Positions 17,192 to 24,153 of a stretch of 24,153 nucleotides of DNA are shown in pieces. The translations under genes were made by a program, and so were the position numbers. Source of the DNA: JACQXX01 sp964639175. GTDB taxonomy: Bacteria; Acidobacteriota; Blastocatellia; Chloracidobacteriales; Chloracidobacteriaceae. The DNA lies in contig CAZXCE010000048.1 in the NCBI GenBank assembly GCA_964639175.1, positions 1 to 24,153 of the forward strand. The letters are read 5' to 3'. Under the pieces are notes generated by a model. The model ran no database searches, had not been told where the DNA came from, and saw nothing but the letters and a program-made list of their open reading frames with translations. Position 1 is the stretch's first letter, and every line of letters begins with the position of its first letter.

Positions 17192-18367
17192 TCAAAAAGA
17201 CAATCGTTGGATTGTCCAGTAACCTGCGATGCAGGCAATCAGCATTGATACCGGGACGACGATCCGGCGGCGGTACCAGTCACGATTGGCGCAATACCAT
17301 CCGACAAACATGAACGCGGCGCCGATTACTGCCAGTTGGCCGGCCTCAACTCCGATATTGAACGTCAACAACGCCGTTACAAATTCCGAACGGGGCAGTC
17401 CGAGCTCGTGCAGGACTCCTGCAAAGCCCATCCCATGCAGCAGCCCAAAAGCGAAGACCAGAGCCACCCGCCATGATTTCAGTTCTGAAAGATACATATT
17501 CTCAATTGCGACATACACAATCGAGAGCGCGATTAACGGCTCGACGATCTTTGGGGACACGGCGATCAGGCCATATATGCTCAGTCCCAGTGTGATGGAA
17601 TGAGCGATGGTGAAGGCACTGACTTGCCACAGGACAGACCGAGCGCGATTGCTCAGCAGGTAAATGCCAAGCACGAACAGAATATGATCCAGTCCATAGG
17701 GCACAATGTGGGTAAATCCAAGCGTAAAGTAACGCCAGGCAATGCCCAAGCGATCAATGGCTGCTGCCGGTGAGGTCAATATGAACGGCGCGCTCACCTG
17801 GTCACCTTCAAGCCATTCAGTTACAACTTTTTCAGATCCATCCCAGCGGATCATCAAGGCATACGAGGCAAACGTCCAGGCATAGGTCCAGGTAAAGTGC
17901 TGTGCATCTGGAGGAATCTGACCGGTCAATCGGATTGTCGCCACCGCCGGTGATACGGCATCGCTCCCAGGCGCGACCGCGTACGAGATCTCTGGACGAA
18001 CCTCTGAGGAGTCAAAGACAAGCTTTACTCGCTGGCGAAACTTATCATCCGCACCTGTGAACAAAGACTGGAGATGAGCTGGACTGGTATCAACGCTTGC
18101 GAGCAATGATTGAAGGTCATCGAGGCTGGCATTGGCAGGTATCGGTTTGCTGGTTGAGTTGCCAAGCTTCTCGGCGAGTGCCACGGCATCCGTCACAATT
18201 TCGACGGTGTATGTACGATTTTCATGAAAAACGACTGACACGCGTGTGGTACCGATTTCATGGGCTTGAACCACGGTGCTGCATACGAGTGCCACGACAA
18301 CTGCGCACAATCCCACCCACCAGCGCCCTGAACCTGAGCGCAAGACTGCAAACATAGGCGTAACCAT
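17192..18367 (-). CDS. HupE/UreJ-like membrane protein with periplasmic N-terminal domain
   Basis: A 391-residue protein. A signal-like N-terminus (to about residue 35, VVQA) is followed by a soluble domain (36-205) and a C-terminal block of about six to seven helices of the HupE/UreJ_2 type. Conserved polar membrane residues are visible: H220, D227 and H228 in GFTHIVPYGLDHILF, H256 in AFTIAHS, H311 in GLLHGMGFAG, and H320. In HupE and UreJ relatives such residues are linked to nickel or cobalt passage; here the metal is an inference. It is the last gene of a three-gene minus-strand set, 39 bases after the DUF4198 gene. Start choice is between ATG 18367 and ATG 18355: AGGA lies almost on top of the first and rather far (about 13 bases) from the second, so it is unresolved. 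Confidence 0.85.
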   Translation of the reverse strand: MVTPMFAVLRSGSGRWWVGLCAVVVALVCSTVVQAHEIGTTRVSVVFHENRTYTVEIVTDAVALAEKLGNSTSKPIPANASLDDLQSLLASVDTSPAHLQSLFTGADDKFRQRVKLVFDSSEVRPEISYAVAPGSDAVSPAVATIRLTGQIPPDAQHFTWTYAWTFASYALMIRWDGSEKVVTEWLEGDQVSAPFILTSPAAAIDRLGIAWRYFTLGFTHIVPYGLDHILFVLGIYLLSNRARSVLWQVSAFTIAHSITLGLSIYGLIAVSPKIVEPLIALSIVYVAIENMYLSELKSWRVALVFAFGLLHGMGFAGVLHELGLPRSEFVTALLTFNIGVEAGQLAVIGAAFMFVGWYCANRDWYRRRIVVPVSMLIACIAGYWTIQRLSF

Positions 18368-18406
18368 TTCCTGTAGGCCCTTTGTATTCTTTGAGTTCTC
18401 GTTTTC

Positions 18407-19243
18407 TTAGGAGTTTGTTGCTCGCAGTTCAAACGTGAGTGATGCCCAGAAACTCTCCCATCTGGCGTTTGCGCCAGCAGGTGCCGGGATCATATGGACA
18501 GCTTTGACCAGCCACATTCCGCCCGGTCGCAATCGGAATCGCACCCGCCCGGTGGTGTCAGTTCGAGCTGAGAGCTTTTCGGAAGGGTTGAGACGATTCA
18601 TGGCAATGACGAGTGCGCCTGCAAGTGGACGGTTCTTATAGACCAGGCGAACGGGAAAATCTTCACCCGCACGGAGAGCATATGGATTGCGTTCGGCCAC
18701 GAGTTCGAGCGGAAAGCCAAGCCACCGATCTCCCTGGGTTTTGCTGGGTGACCCCGAAAGCACCAGGCTTTTTGCGCAACGTGAAAAAAGCTCGCGGGCA
18801 CTGGCACCAGTTTCATTGCGACTGGCTCTCAGGGCGGCGACTGCATCGAGTCCTTCTTCCTTGAGATATTTATTAAACTTGTCTGCTGTCAGTTCGACGG
18901 TGCTCGGATTGCTATGATAGCCAATGACCAGCAGGCCAGGCCGGGCGACACGCAGGAGGCCAGCCGGATCAGCACCGTCCCGACCGTACACTGAATTGCG
19001 GCCAGACCCATCCTCGACGATAAACTGATTGATGAGCGCGGGATCGCGTGGGACTGGATCCCCGAGCAGATCCTGCCCGAGACGTAATTTCATGCCGACA
19101 ATCTGGCCTCGTTCCGGGGAAAAGGTTGTTGGCTCAATCCACAGGTCATGAGCCAGGATAGGCGTGGGGAGCAGACTGGTGGCCAGTATGATCAATACCC
19201 CCAGCCGACGAAACATTGATACACTCAACCGAAGCGAAATCAT
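18407..19243 (-). CDS. DUF4198 exported protein (NikK-like periplasmic component family)
   Basis: A 278-residue secreted protein. I start it at ATG 19243 (MISLRLSVSMFRRLG), which gives a proper signal peptide ending ILA at residue 31 with a purine-rich GAGAG upstream. The frame is open 32 codons further but without signal character. The mature protein begins HDLWIEPTTF, the hallmark of DUF4198, whose members include periplasmic partners of nickel and cobalt transporters. The C-terminal half is beta-rich and Ig-like in feel (YKNRPLAGALV, TDTTGRVRFRLRPGG). With cleavage as predicted, the first residue would be histidine, so amine plus imidazole could bind a metal ion. It is 39 bases upstream of the HupE-like gene and almost certainly co-transcribed with it. 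Confidence 0.85.
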   Translation of the reverse strand: MISLRLSVSMFRRLGVLIILATSLLPTPILAHDLWIEPTTFSPERGQIVGMKLRLGQDLLGDPVPRDPALINQFIVEDGSGRNSVYGRDGADPAGLLRVARPGLLVIGYHSNPSTVELTADKFNKYLKEEGLDAVAALRASRNETGASARELFSRCAKSLVLSGSPSKTQGDRWLGFPLELVAERNPYALRAGEDFPVRLVYKNRPLAGALVIAMNRLNPSEKLSARTDTTGRVRFRLRPGGMWLVKAVHMIPAPAGANARWESFWASLTFELRATNS

Positions 19244-19324
19244 GGGGATTCTCTCTTTTTGTTCTTCTGAAAAACTATAGATCCAGGTAACTCGAAAGTC
19301 TGTGTTTATAAGGATTACAAAAGA

Positions 19325-19352
19325 GAACGGCCCCCGCAAGCAAGGACCGTTC
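19325..19352 (-). terminator. Intrinsic terminator after the DUF4331 gene
   Basis: In the minus-strand transcript the stem is GAACGGTCC / GGGCCGTTC (plus 19344-19352 and 19325-19333, one G-U pair, loop of 10), followed by TCTTTTGT. It begins about 20 bases after the DUF4331 stop and lies in the 128-base spacer before DUF4198. It should reduce expression of the two downstream genes relative to DUF4331 unless they have their own promoter in 19244-19324. Confidence 0.75.
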
Positions 19353-19371
19353 CGATGCTCTGGTTCGCAGG

Positions 19372-20880
19372 TTATGGGAGCGGGACATCTGGTACGGTTG
19401 GCTCGTTAATATCACCGTGTCCCTGGAGCAAGCCCTGGTGAGCCGGTGCCAGGAACGGAAACCGGTTGAGATAGTTCTTGTCGTTGACTTCAACCCCTTT
19501 GGCGAGGCCGGCGGTTGCATCACCCGCTACGATCAGGCTAATCAACACACTATTGACATTGACCTGATTGCGGTTTGGCGCCGTTCCACCACCCAGGCGG
19601 CGGCCATTGGGGAAGCTCGAATTAATGGCCGCATCGAGTGTAATGACATCACCCGTGGAGCCGTCAGCAACCGGGATTGGCCGTCCCAGGTTAATGGCGC
19701 TGATGATGTCCATGCGGGGCCCTTTGAGTTTGGCAACGGTACTGTCTGGAACCCCCAGGGCTTTGTAAATGCCAAGGGCTTCGGCATCGCGCACCAGCAC
19801 TGGAAACAGGATATCGGCGCCAAAGTTGGTCACGTCGCGCATCGGATTGGTGCGCAGGTACAGCGTTTGCCGTTGCGTTCCAACCAGCCCGGCGTTAAAC
19901 AGCGGCAACGCATTGCGACCGACCTGGACATATGGGCCTGAACCTCTGATGCCGGTGATGATGTCGCTCATATCAACCACCTGCTTCTTCTGACGAAGGA
20001 TTTCTGAATGCACCCGGAGCAAGCTGTCGGTTGATTTCGGATCAAGCGTACCGTTGTGCGGGATGCCGTTCGGGAAGATGTCGGTGATAGGCACTTCAAG
20101 CGCAATTGAAAGGACATTAAAGCCTGTGAATACATCTTCCGCCGGTGCGCTACGCCCCCCTGGAATTCCACCAAGATCATTGCGGTTAAAGTTGACCAGA
20201 TCGAAAATGCCCTTTTCATCAAGTTGATAGGGATCGTCAAACTGGCCGGCGATGATTCGTCCGCCGTTGGAAAGCGTGTGAATGAAGGAATCCACAAAGG
20301 TTTGATCATACAGACCGACAGAACGGCTGGAAGGATCTTTGGAGTCATATCCCGAGAAAGCGCCAAGTTTGTAGATGAGTCGGTCAGTTTGTGGGCCGTG
20401 GTTGTTTGGCAGGACTGGGAGATCTTTGCCCAGGATAACGTCAGGTTGCCCTTTGACCAGCCGGGTAATGGTCAGGGTCTCTGTGCCACCAGTGAGCTGC
20501 CAGAGAAGTTCGTTGCCACCACCCAGGGCATCTGAGGCACTGGGGGCGGCTTCTGGCAACAGCGCGTTCTTGAACTCGACGCGATACACCACTTTATCTT
20601 CAAGGCTGGCGCCGATTCCGATGTGAAACTCATACCGGTACCCATTGGAGGTTCGCAGACCCTGGTTCCCCTGACCCGGCTCGTGGAGCGGGTTGTAGTT
20701 CATAATCAGGTAGAGTTTATCGTGCGTACCGTCCGACACCCAGGCGTAGGTATCAGTATTGTCCGCAGCCGGTTCGTTCAGAACCGCCAGTGCCTCACGG
20801 TGACTCGATGCCTGCAAGGGCAATCCGGTTACGACCAGTAGAGTTATTGCAAATAACACTTTGAATAACAGTTTTTTCAT
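19372..20880 (-). CDS. DUF4331 exported protein
   Basis: A 502-residue secreted protein. A clear Sec signal (MKKLLFKVLF..., cleavage after LQA, residue 24) leaves the DUF4331 opening SSHREALAVLNEPAADNTD, and later segments such as GYRYEFHIGIG and the C-terminal NGRRLGGG also fit the family. The ribosome site is strong: AAAGGAG 6 to 7 bases before ATG 20880. No enzyme motif or membrane anchor is visible, and the biochemical function of DUF4331 is not established as far as I know. It is the promoter-proximal gene of the set with DUF4198 and HupE-like, separated from them by a terminator. That suggests it is the most abundant product, as expected for a periplasmic or extracellular binding or structural component. 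Confidence 0.9.
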   Translation of the reverse strand: MKKLLFKVLFAITLLVVTGLPLQASSHREALAVLNEPAADNTDTYAWVSDGTHDKLYLIMNYNPLHEPGQGNQGLRTSNGYRYEFHIGIGASLEDKVVYRVEFKNALLPEAAPSASDALGGGNELLWQLTGGTETLTITRLVKGQPDVILGKDLPVLPNNHGPQTDRLIYKLGAFSGYDSKDPSSRSVGLYDQTFVDSFIHTLSNGGRIIAGQFDDPYQLDEKGIFDLVNFNRNDLGGIPGGRSAPAEDVFTGFNVLSIALEVPITDIFPNGIPHNGTLDPKSTDSLLRVHSEILRQKKQVVDMSDIITGIRGSGPYVQVGRNALPLFNAGLVGTQRQTLYLRTNPMRDVTNFGADILFPVLVRDAEALGIYKALGVPDSTVAKLKGPRMDIISAINLGRPIPVADGSTGDVITLDAAINSSFPNGRRLGGGTAPNRNQVNVNSVLISLIVAGDATAGLAKGVEVNDKNYLNRFPFLAPAHQGLLQGHGDINEPTVPDVPLP

Positions 20881-21268
20881 TTCAATCTCCTTTTGGCTCT
20901 AAGGGTTAGCTTCAAAATAATTGAGGGTTTGACTTGAATAATTTGAACTGAAAAACTCCGTTCCTGGATAAATGTGAAATAACAGAGCATTCCAATAGAT
21001 ATGGTGAAATACCTTTCGACAGAGACCGTTTCTTTAACTCTTCTGGTCCTGAAACAGACGGCAGTGTCGCGCGATGCCTGGCAGGCTGAGTAAACCCGAA
21101 GTGTTGTCATCGAGCTGGCCCTGGGTGTTTTGGTGTAAGGCGCGGTTTCCCCGTATCCAGAGTGTCTCAGGTGCGAAAGGCTCTGAGCCAGGAAATAGTA
21201 GGTTGGATTCTCTTCAAAAATCCTCAAGAAAAGCTCAAATTGTTATGAGATGAGTATGTTTTTGCTGT
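20881..21268. other. Upstream region of the DUF4331 gene; no gene recognised
   Basis: No credible coding frame. A minus-strand frame (20877-21227) begins with TTG, has no ribosome site and an unnatural composition. The promoter of the DUF4331 operon should lie here. TTGGAA and TTTATC with a 17-base spacer on the minus strand (about 20965-20995) are a weak candidate. A short GGCTCTGAGCC palindrome (21174-21184 region) is the only other structure I noted. Confidence 0.4.
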
Positions 21269-21290
21269 CCCATCATTGCTGCATAAGGAT

Positions 21291-21650
21291 TTGACTTGTC
21301 TGGTAAAATATTTAAGGTAAAGAGCTTATGTGTCTTTATATAAAAATGATGGGTGTTTTGTTCATTTTGGAAAAGGAGGTATCCTGAAACTCCGAATTCC
21401 ACCTGTTTGGATGCGAACGGAAAGGTAAAATTCAGAATTCAACCCGTCGCCAAAGCTTTGTAGCGAAGAAACACCGCCTGACGGTTGAGGTGAGTGCCAA
21501 AAAATTCTGAGTTACTCTCTGGTGGCGTAATGTCTGGGTGGCGTACTTCGTTCAGGGGTCAGACGAAAAATAAATGCGAAGTATCACTGGGGTGAAAAGC
21601 TTGCAAAAAATGAAAAGAGCGTGTAGCACTTCAGGCGCACGCTCTTTTTT
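21291..21650 (+). ncRNA. Candidate structured RNA of unknown family, ending in a strong terminator
   Basis: No protein gene precedes the strong plus-strand terminator at 21613-21650, so something non-coding or very short is probably transcribed. Upstream, AT-rich DNA holds TTGACT (21291-21296) and an extended -10-like TGGTAAAAT (21301-21309), bracketed by CCCATCATT / AATGATGGG (21269-21277, 21345-21353). Inside the putative RNA: AAAAGGAGGT (21371-21380) with no start codon at usable spacing, stem CAACC(C)GTC / GACGGTTG (21440-21448, 21480-21487), palindrome CAAAGCTTTG (21451-21460), and stem TACTTCG / CGAAGTA (21544-21550, 21577-21583). I could not match it to tmRNA, RNase P, SRP or a riboswitch by eye. 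The 5' end is uncertain. A leader peptide remains possible, and the individual stems could be chance. Confidence 0.4.
21613..21650 (+). terminator. Strong rho-independent terminator
   Basis: Stem AAAAGAGCGTG (21613-21623) / CACGCTCTTTT (21638-21648), 11 perfect pairs, loop of 14 bases, T-run to 21650. It lies about 730 bases downstream of any minus-strand coding start and 130 bases before tex. It has no plus-strand protein gene to terminate, which is the main argument for a transcript in 21291-21612. Confidence 0.85.
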
Positions 21651-21700
21651 AGGGTTCCGGGGTTTAAAAGATAAAAGGACAGAAAGAACTTAAATTCGAA

Positions 21701-21740
21701 AACCCTGAACCCTGAACCCTGAACCCTGAACCCTGAACCT
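21701..21740. repeat. Tandem heptanucleotide array upstream of tex (AACCCTG, about 5.7 copies)
   Basis: Five perfect AACCCTG units (21701-21735) plus AACCT. It lies 40 bases before the tex start. The array after tex (24086-24105) is CAGGGTT, the exact reverse complement. Confidence 0.95.
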
Positions 21741-21780
21741 TATTCCTTCCAGCTCAATTTCCATCAACGTCTTATCAATC

Positions 21781-24081
21781 ATGAACATTTCTCAACTACT
21801 TGCTGATGAACTTTCGCTCACAATTACCCAAATCCAGAATGTTTTAGCGCTGTTTGCCGAAGGCGGCACGGTTCCGTTTATCGCCCGCTACCGCAAGGAA
21901 CGCACGGGTGAACTCAACGAAATTGTCCTGCGTGACATTCAGGACCGCTATGAGTACCTGACCGAACTCGAAGACCGGAAGAAAACGATCCTTGATTCAA
22001 TTACCGAACAAGGGAAGCTGACCGATGAACTCCGCCAGCAGATCGAATCGTGTCTCAACAAAACCGAGTTGGAAGACCTCTATCTGCCCTATCGTCCAAA
22101 ACGCCGTACCCGGGCGACGATTGCGCGCGAAAATGGCCTCGAACCGCTGGCCCTGCTCATCAAGGAGCACAACCAGCCCGGCGCGCCGGAAATTGCCCTC
22201 GAACTCGAAGCCCTCAAGTTTATTTCCGAAGATGGCACGATCAAGACGATTGTTGAGGCGCTGCAGGGAGCATCGGATATTCTGGCCGAAGAAGTTTCGG
22301 AAAAAGCTGAACTCCGCGCCCATTTGCGCAACTATTTTCTCAACGATTCAGTCGTGGTGGCCCAAATCAAGGACGAGTTCCCGCTGGGCACGACCAAATT
22401 TGAGATGTATCGCGATTATCGCGTACCGGTAAAGGACATTGCGCCGCACAATATGCTGGCGCTCCGCCGGGGCGAAAATGAAGGTGTGCTGACGTTCAAC
22501 TTTGAATTTGACGATGCCCACGTTCAACAGTATCTCGAAGCCCAGGAACTGCATACTGATGCGGTGCAACTGCGCAAGTTCTATCAGGAAATGCTGGCTG
22601 ACGCCTTTGACCGGCTGATGAAAACATCGCTGCTGGGTGAAGTCCGGCTGGAAAAGAAAAAATATTCGGATGTGGTTTCGATTCAGAACTTTGAAGCCAA
22701 TTTCCGTGAACTCCTGCTTTCAAGCCCCGCCGGAATGAAGCCAACACTTGGGGTGGACCCTGGGTTCCGAACCGGCTGTAAAGTCGCGGCAATTGATGAA
22801 ACCGGAAAGTTTGTCGGGTATGAAACGGTCTTTCCACATCAGTCGGAAAACGAACGTGCCCGGGCTGCCGATACGCTGCGCAAGATGATCAAGCGCCACA
22901 ATGTCAGTCTGATTGCGATTGGCAACGGGACGGCTGGCCGCGAAACCGATGCCTTTGTCACGGAAGTCATCAAAGAACTCGATACCCGGCCCATCAAAGT
23001 GATGGTCAATGAATCAGGGGCGTCGATTTATTCGGCGAGTCAGGTGGCAATTGATGAATTTCCGGACCTGGATCTCACGGTCCGGGGCGCCATCAGCATT
23101 GCCCGTCGGTTACAGGATCCGCTGGCAGAACTGGTCAAAATTGATCCAAAATCCATCGGTGTTGGCCAGTATCAACACGACGTAGACCAGAAGTTACTAA
23201 AAAAGAAGCTTGAAGAAACCGTCGAAAGCTGCGTGAACTTTGTCGGGGTTGACCTCAACACGGCTTCGAAGGAATTGCTTAGCTATGTAGCCGGAATCAA
23301 TTCGTCGGTAGCCAAAAACATTGTCAGCTTTCGTGATGAGCATGGTGCGTTCCGCAGTCGCCAGGATCTGATGAAAGTGCCGAAGTTTGGCCCGAAAACA
23401 TTTGAACAGGCATCGGGCTTTTTGCGAATTCGGGGTGGTGTCAACCCGTTGGATAATTCGGCAGTTCACCCGGAAAGTTATCCGATTGTCGAACGAATCG
23501 CGGCTGATTTAAATGTGCCGTTGACCGATATCACCCGGATTCCAGACCAGATTCAAAACCTGGACATCCGCAAGTATGTCACCGCTGACGTTGGCGAGCC
23601 CACGCTGGCGGATATCAAAAATGAATTGTTGAAGCCAGGGCGTGACCCACGAGCTGAGTTCCGGTACGCGACCTTCAACGAAGAAATCAAGGAAATCACC
23701 GATCTGGCGCCGGGGATGATCCTCGAAGGCACCATCACCAACGTCACCAATTTCGGCGCGTTTGTGGACATCGGCGTGCACCAGGATGGGCTGGTTCATA
23801 TTTCCCAGATGTCAGCCAAATTTGTGGATGACACGACCAAAGTCGTCAAAGTTGGCCAGATTGTGAAAGTGCGGGTGGTTGAGGTCAATGTTCCACTCAA
23901 GCGCATCAGTTTATCAATGCGGCTCAATGAACCGACAGTTGCCAAACCCAAGGCGCCAGCCGCTGTGCCACAGGCGAAACCGCAGGCAACCGGAAAATCA
24001 AAACCGGCGCCGGCCCAACCAGCCAAAAAACATGCCACAATTGATGATCTGATGGCTAAATTTAATCGCAATCGAGGGTGA
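21781..24081 (+). CDS. tex: Tex family RNA-binding transcription accessory protein
   Basis: A 766-residue protein aligned along its length with Tex: a helical N-terminus including GGTVPFIARYRKERTG, a YqgF/RNase H-like domain from about 322 (TLGVDPGFRTGCKVAAID), a helix-hairpin-helix pair (about 486-550, VDLNTASKELLSYVAGI and LMKVPKFGPKTFEQA), an S1 domain (about 646-715, GTITNVTNFGAFVDIGVHQDG), and a Lys/Ala/Pro-rich tail of about 50 residues. Tex proteins bind nucleic acid in the cytosol and affect transcription and fitness; the exact role varies by species. The ATG at 21781 gives the usual Tex N-terminus (MNISQLLADEL) but has no Shine-Dalgarno; the upstream sequence is pyrimidine-rich. The gene seems monocistronic and is flanked by inverted heptamer arrays. 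Confidence 0.96.
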   Translation: MNISQLLADELSLTITQIQNVLALFAEGGTVPFIARYRKERTGELNEIVLRDIQDRYEYLTELEDRKKTILDSITEQGKLTDELRQQIESCLNKTELEDLYLPYRPKRRTRATIARENGLEPLALLIKEHNQPGAPEIALELEALKFISEDGTIKTIVEALQGASDILAEEVSEKAELRAHLRNYFLNDSVVVAQIKDEFPLGTTKFEMYRDYRVPVKDIAPHNMLALRRGENEGVLTFNFEFDDAHVQQYLEAQELHTDAVQLRKFYQEMLADAFDRLMKTSLLGEVRLEKKKYSDVVSIQNFEANFRELLLSSPAGMKPTLGVDPGFRTGCKVAAIDETGKFVGYETVFPHQSENERARAADTLRKMIKRHNVSLIAIGNGTAGRETDAFVTEVIKELDTRPIKVMVNESGASIYSASQVAIDEFPDLDLTVRGAISIARRLQDPLAELVKIDPKSIGVGQYQHDVDQKLLKKKLEETVESCVNFVGVDLNTASKELLSYVAGINSSVAKNIVSFRDEHGAFRSRQDLMKVPKFGPKTFEQASGFLRIRGGVNPLDNSAVHPESYPIVERIAADLNVPLTDITRIPDQIQNLDIRKYVTADVGEPTLADIKNELLKPGRDPRAEFRYATFNEEIKEITDLAPGMILEGTITNVTNFGAFVDIGVHQDGLVHISQMSAKFVDDTTKVVKVGQIVKVRVVEVNVPLKRISLSMRLNEPTVAKPKAPAAVPQAKPQATGKSKPAPAQPAKKHATIDDLMAKFNRNRG

Positions 24082-24085
24082 GGAA

Positions 24086-24105
24086 CAGGGTTCAGGGTTC
24101 AGGGT
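24086..24105. repeat. Tandem heptanucleotide array downstream of tex (CAGGGTT, about 2.9 copies)
   Basis: Two full CAGGGTT units and six bases of a third, starting 5 bases after the tex stop codon. The unit is the reverse complement of the array upstream of tex. The remaining bases to 24153 are GC-rich and open in more than one frame, too short to call. Confidence 0.9.
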
Positions 24106-24153
24106 CGTTGTGCTTGCCGCCGGCGCGGATGCACTTCTGGCTGTTCACCGCCC

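Noticed and set aside
20877..21227. 116-residue minus-strand open frame before DUF4331
   Set aside because: Overlaps the DUF4331 start, begins with TTG, lacks a ribosome site and has no natural-looking domain.
21375..21410. Small protein gene following the strong GGAGGT
   Set aside because: No ATG, GTG or TTG at usable spacing; the nearest ATG (21411) is 30 bases away and opens only a 5-codon frame.
21701..21740. CRISPR-like repetition
   Set aside because: Units are 7 bases with no spacers, and no cas genes are present; it is a simple tandem heptamer array.
24099..24153. Possible 3' end of a minus-strand gene (or start of a plus-strand one)
   Set aside because: About 50 bases open in both directions; too short to distinguish, and the window ends.

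Overview
The window looks like chromosomal DNA from an uncultured or little-studied member of the Acidobacteriota, probably Blastocatellia-like. The lineage is inferred. It rests on two copies of the 'acidobacterial duplicated orphan permease' type of ABC permease, a giant two-component-propeller sensor, large PAS hybrid kinases, moderate GC, and intergenic heptanucleotide repeats. I see no rRNA, tRNA, transposase, phage gene or CRISPR array. Ten protein genes are well supported.

Layout. (1) 1-4237, plus strand: an orphan MacB/FtsX-type permease and a TPR plus S41-like protease, apparently one operon. A large inverted repeat built partly from heptamers (4246-4354) separates them from the next, convergent block. 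(2) 4361-14020, all minus strand; in transcription order: a TauD-type Fe(II)/2-oxoglutarate oxygenase, a stand-alone adenylate-forming ligase, a periplasmic-propeller sensor fused to a Ser/Thr kinase, and a soluble PAS hybrid histidine kinase. (3) 14021-14494: a divergent intergenic region rich in inverted repeats. (4) 14495-16894, plus strand: a second orphan permease. A bidirectional-looking terminator at 16919-16941 follows. (5) 17192-20880, minus strand: a three-gene exported/membrane set, DUF4331, DUF4198 and HupE/UreJ-like, with an intrinsic terminator after the first gene. (6) 20881-21780: about 900 bases with no credible protein gene. It holds a candidate structured RNA ending in a strong terminator, then a heptamer array. 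(7) 21781-24081, plus strand: tex, with inverted heptamer arrays on both sides.

How the genes may work together. The oxygenase and ligase look like a small biosynthetic or tailoring pair. The two kinases that follow on the same strand form a sensory pair, one sensing the periplasm through two predicted 7-bladed propellers and one cytosolic. The DUF4331/DUF4198/HupE set resembles an envelope metal-handling module, but its substrate cannot be read from sequence. The most unusual items are the propeller/Hanks-kinase fusion, the DUF4331-DUF4198-HupE operon, the candidate RNA at about 21300-21650, and a family of CTGANNN heptamer arrays that recurs in the intergenic spaces.
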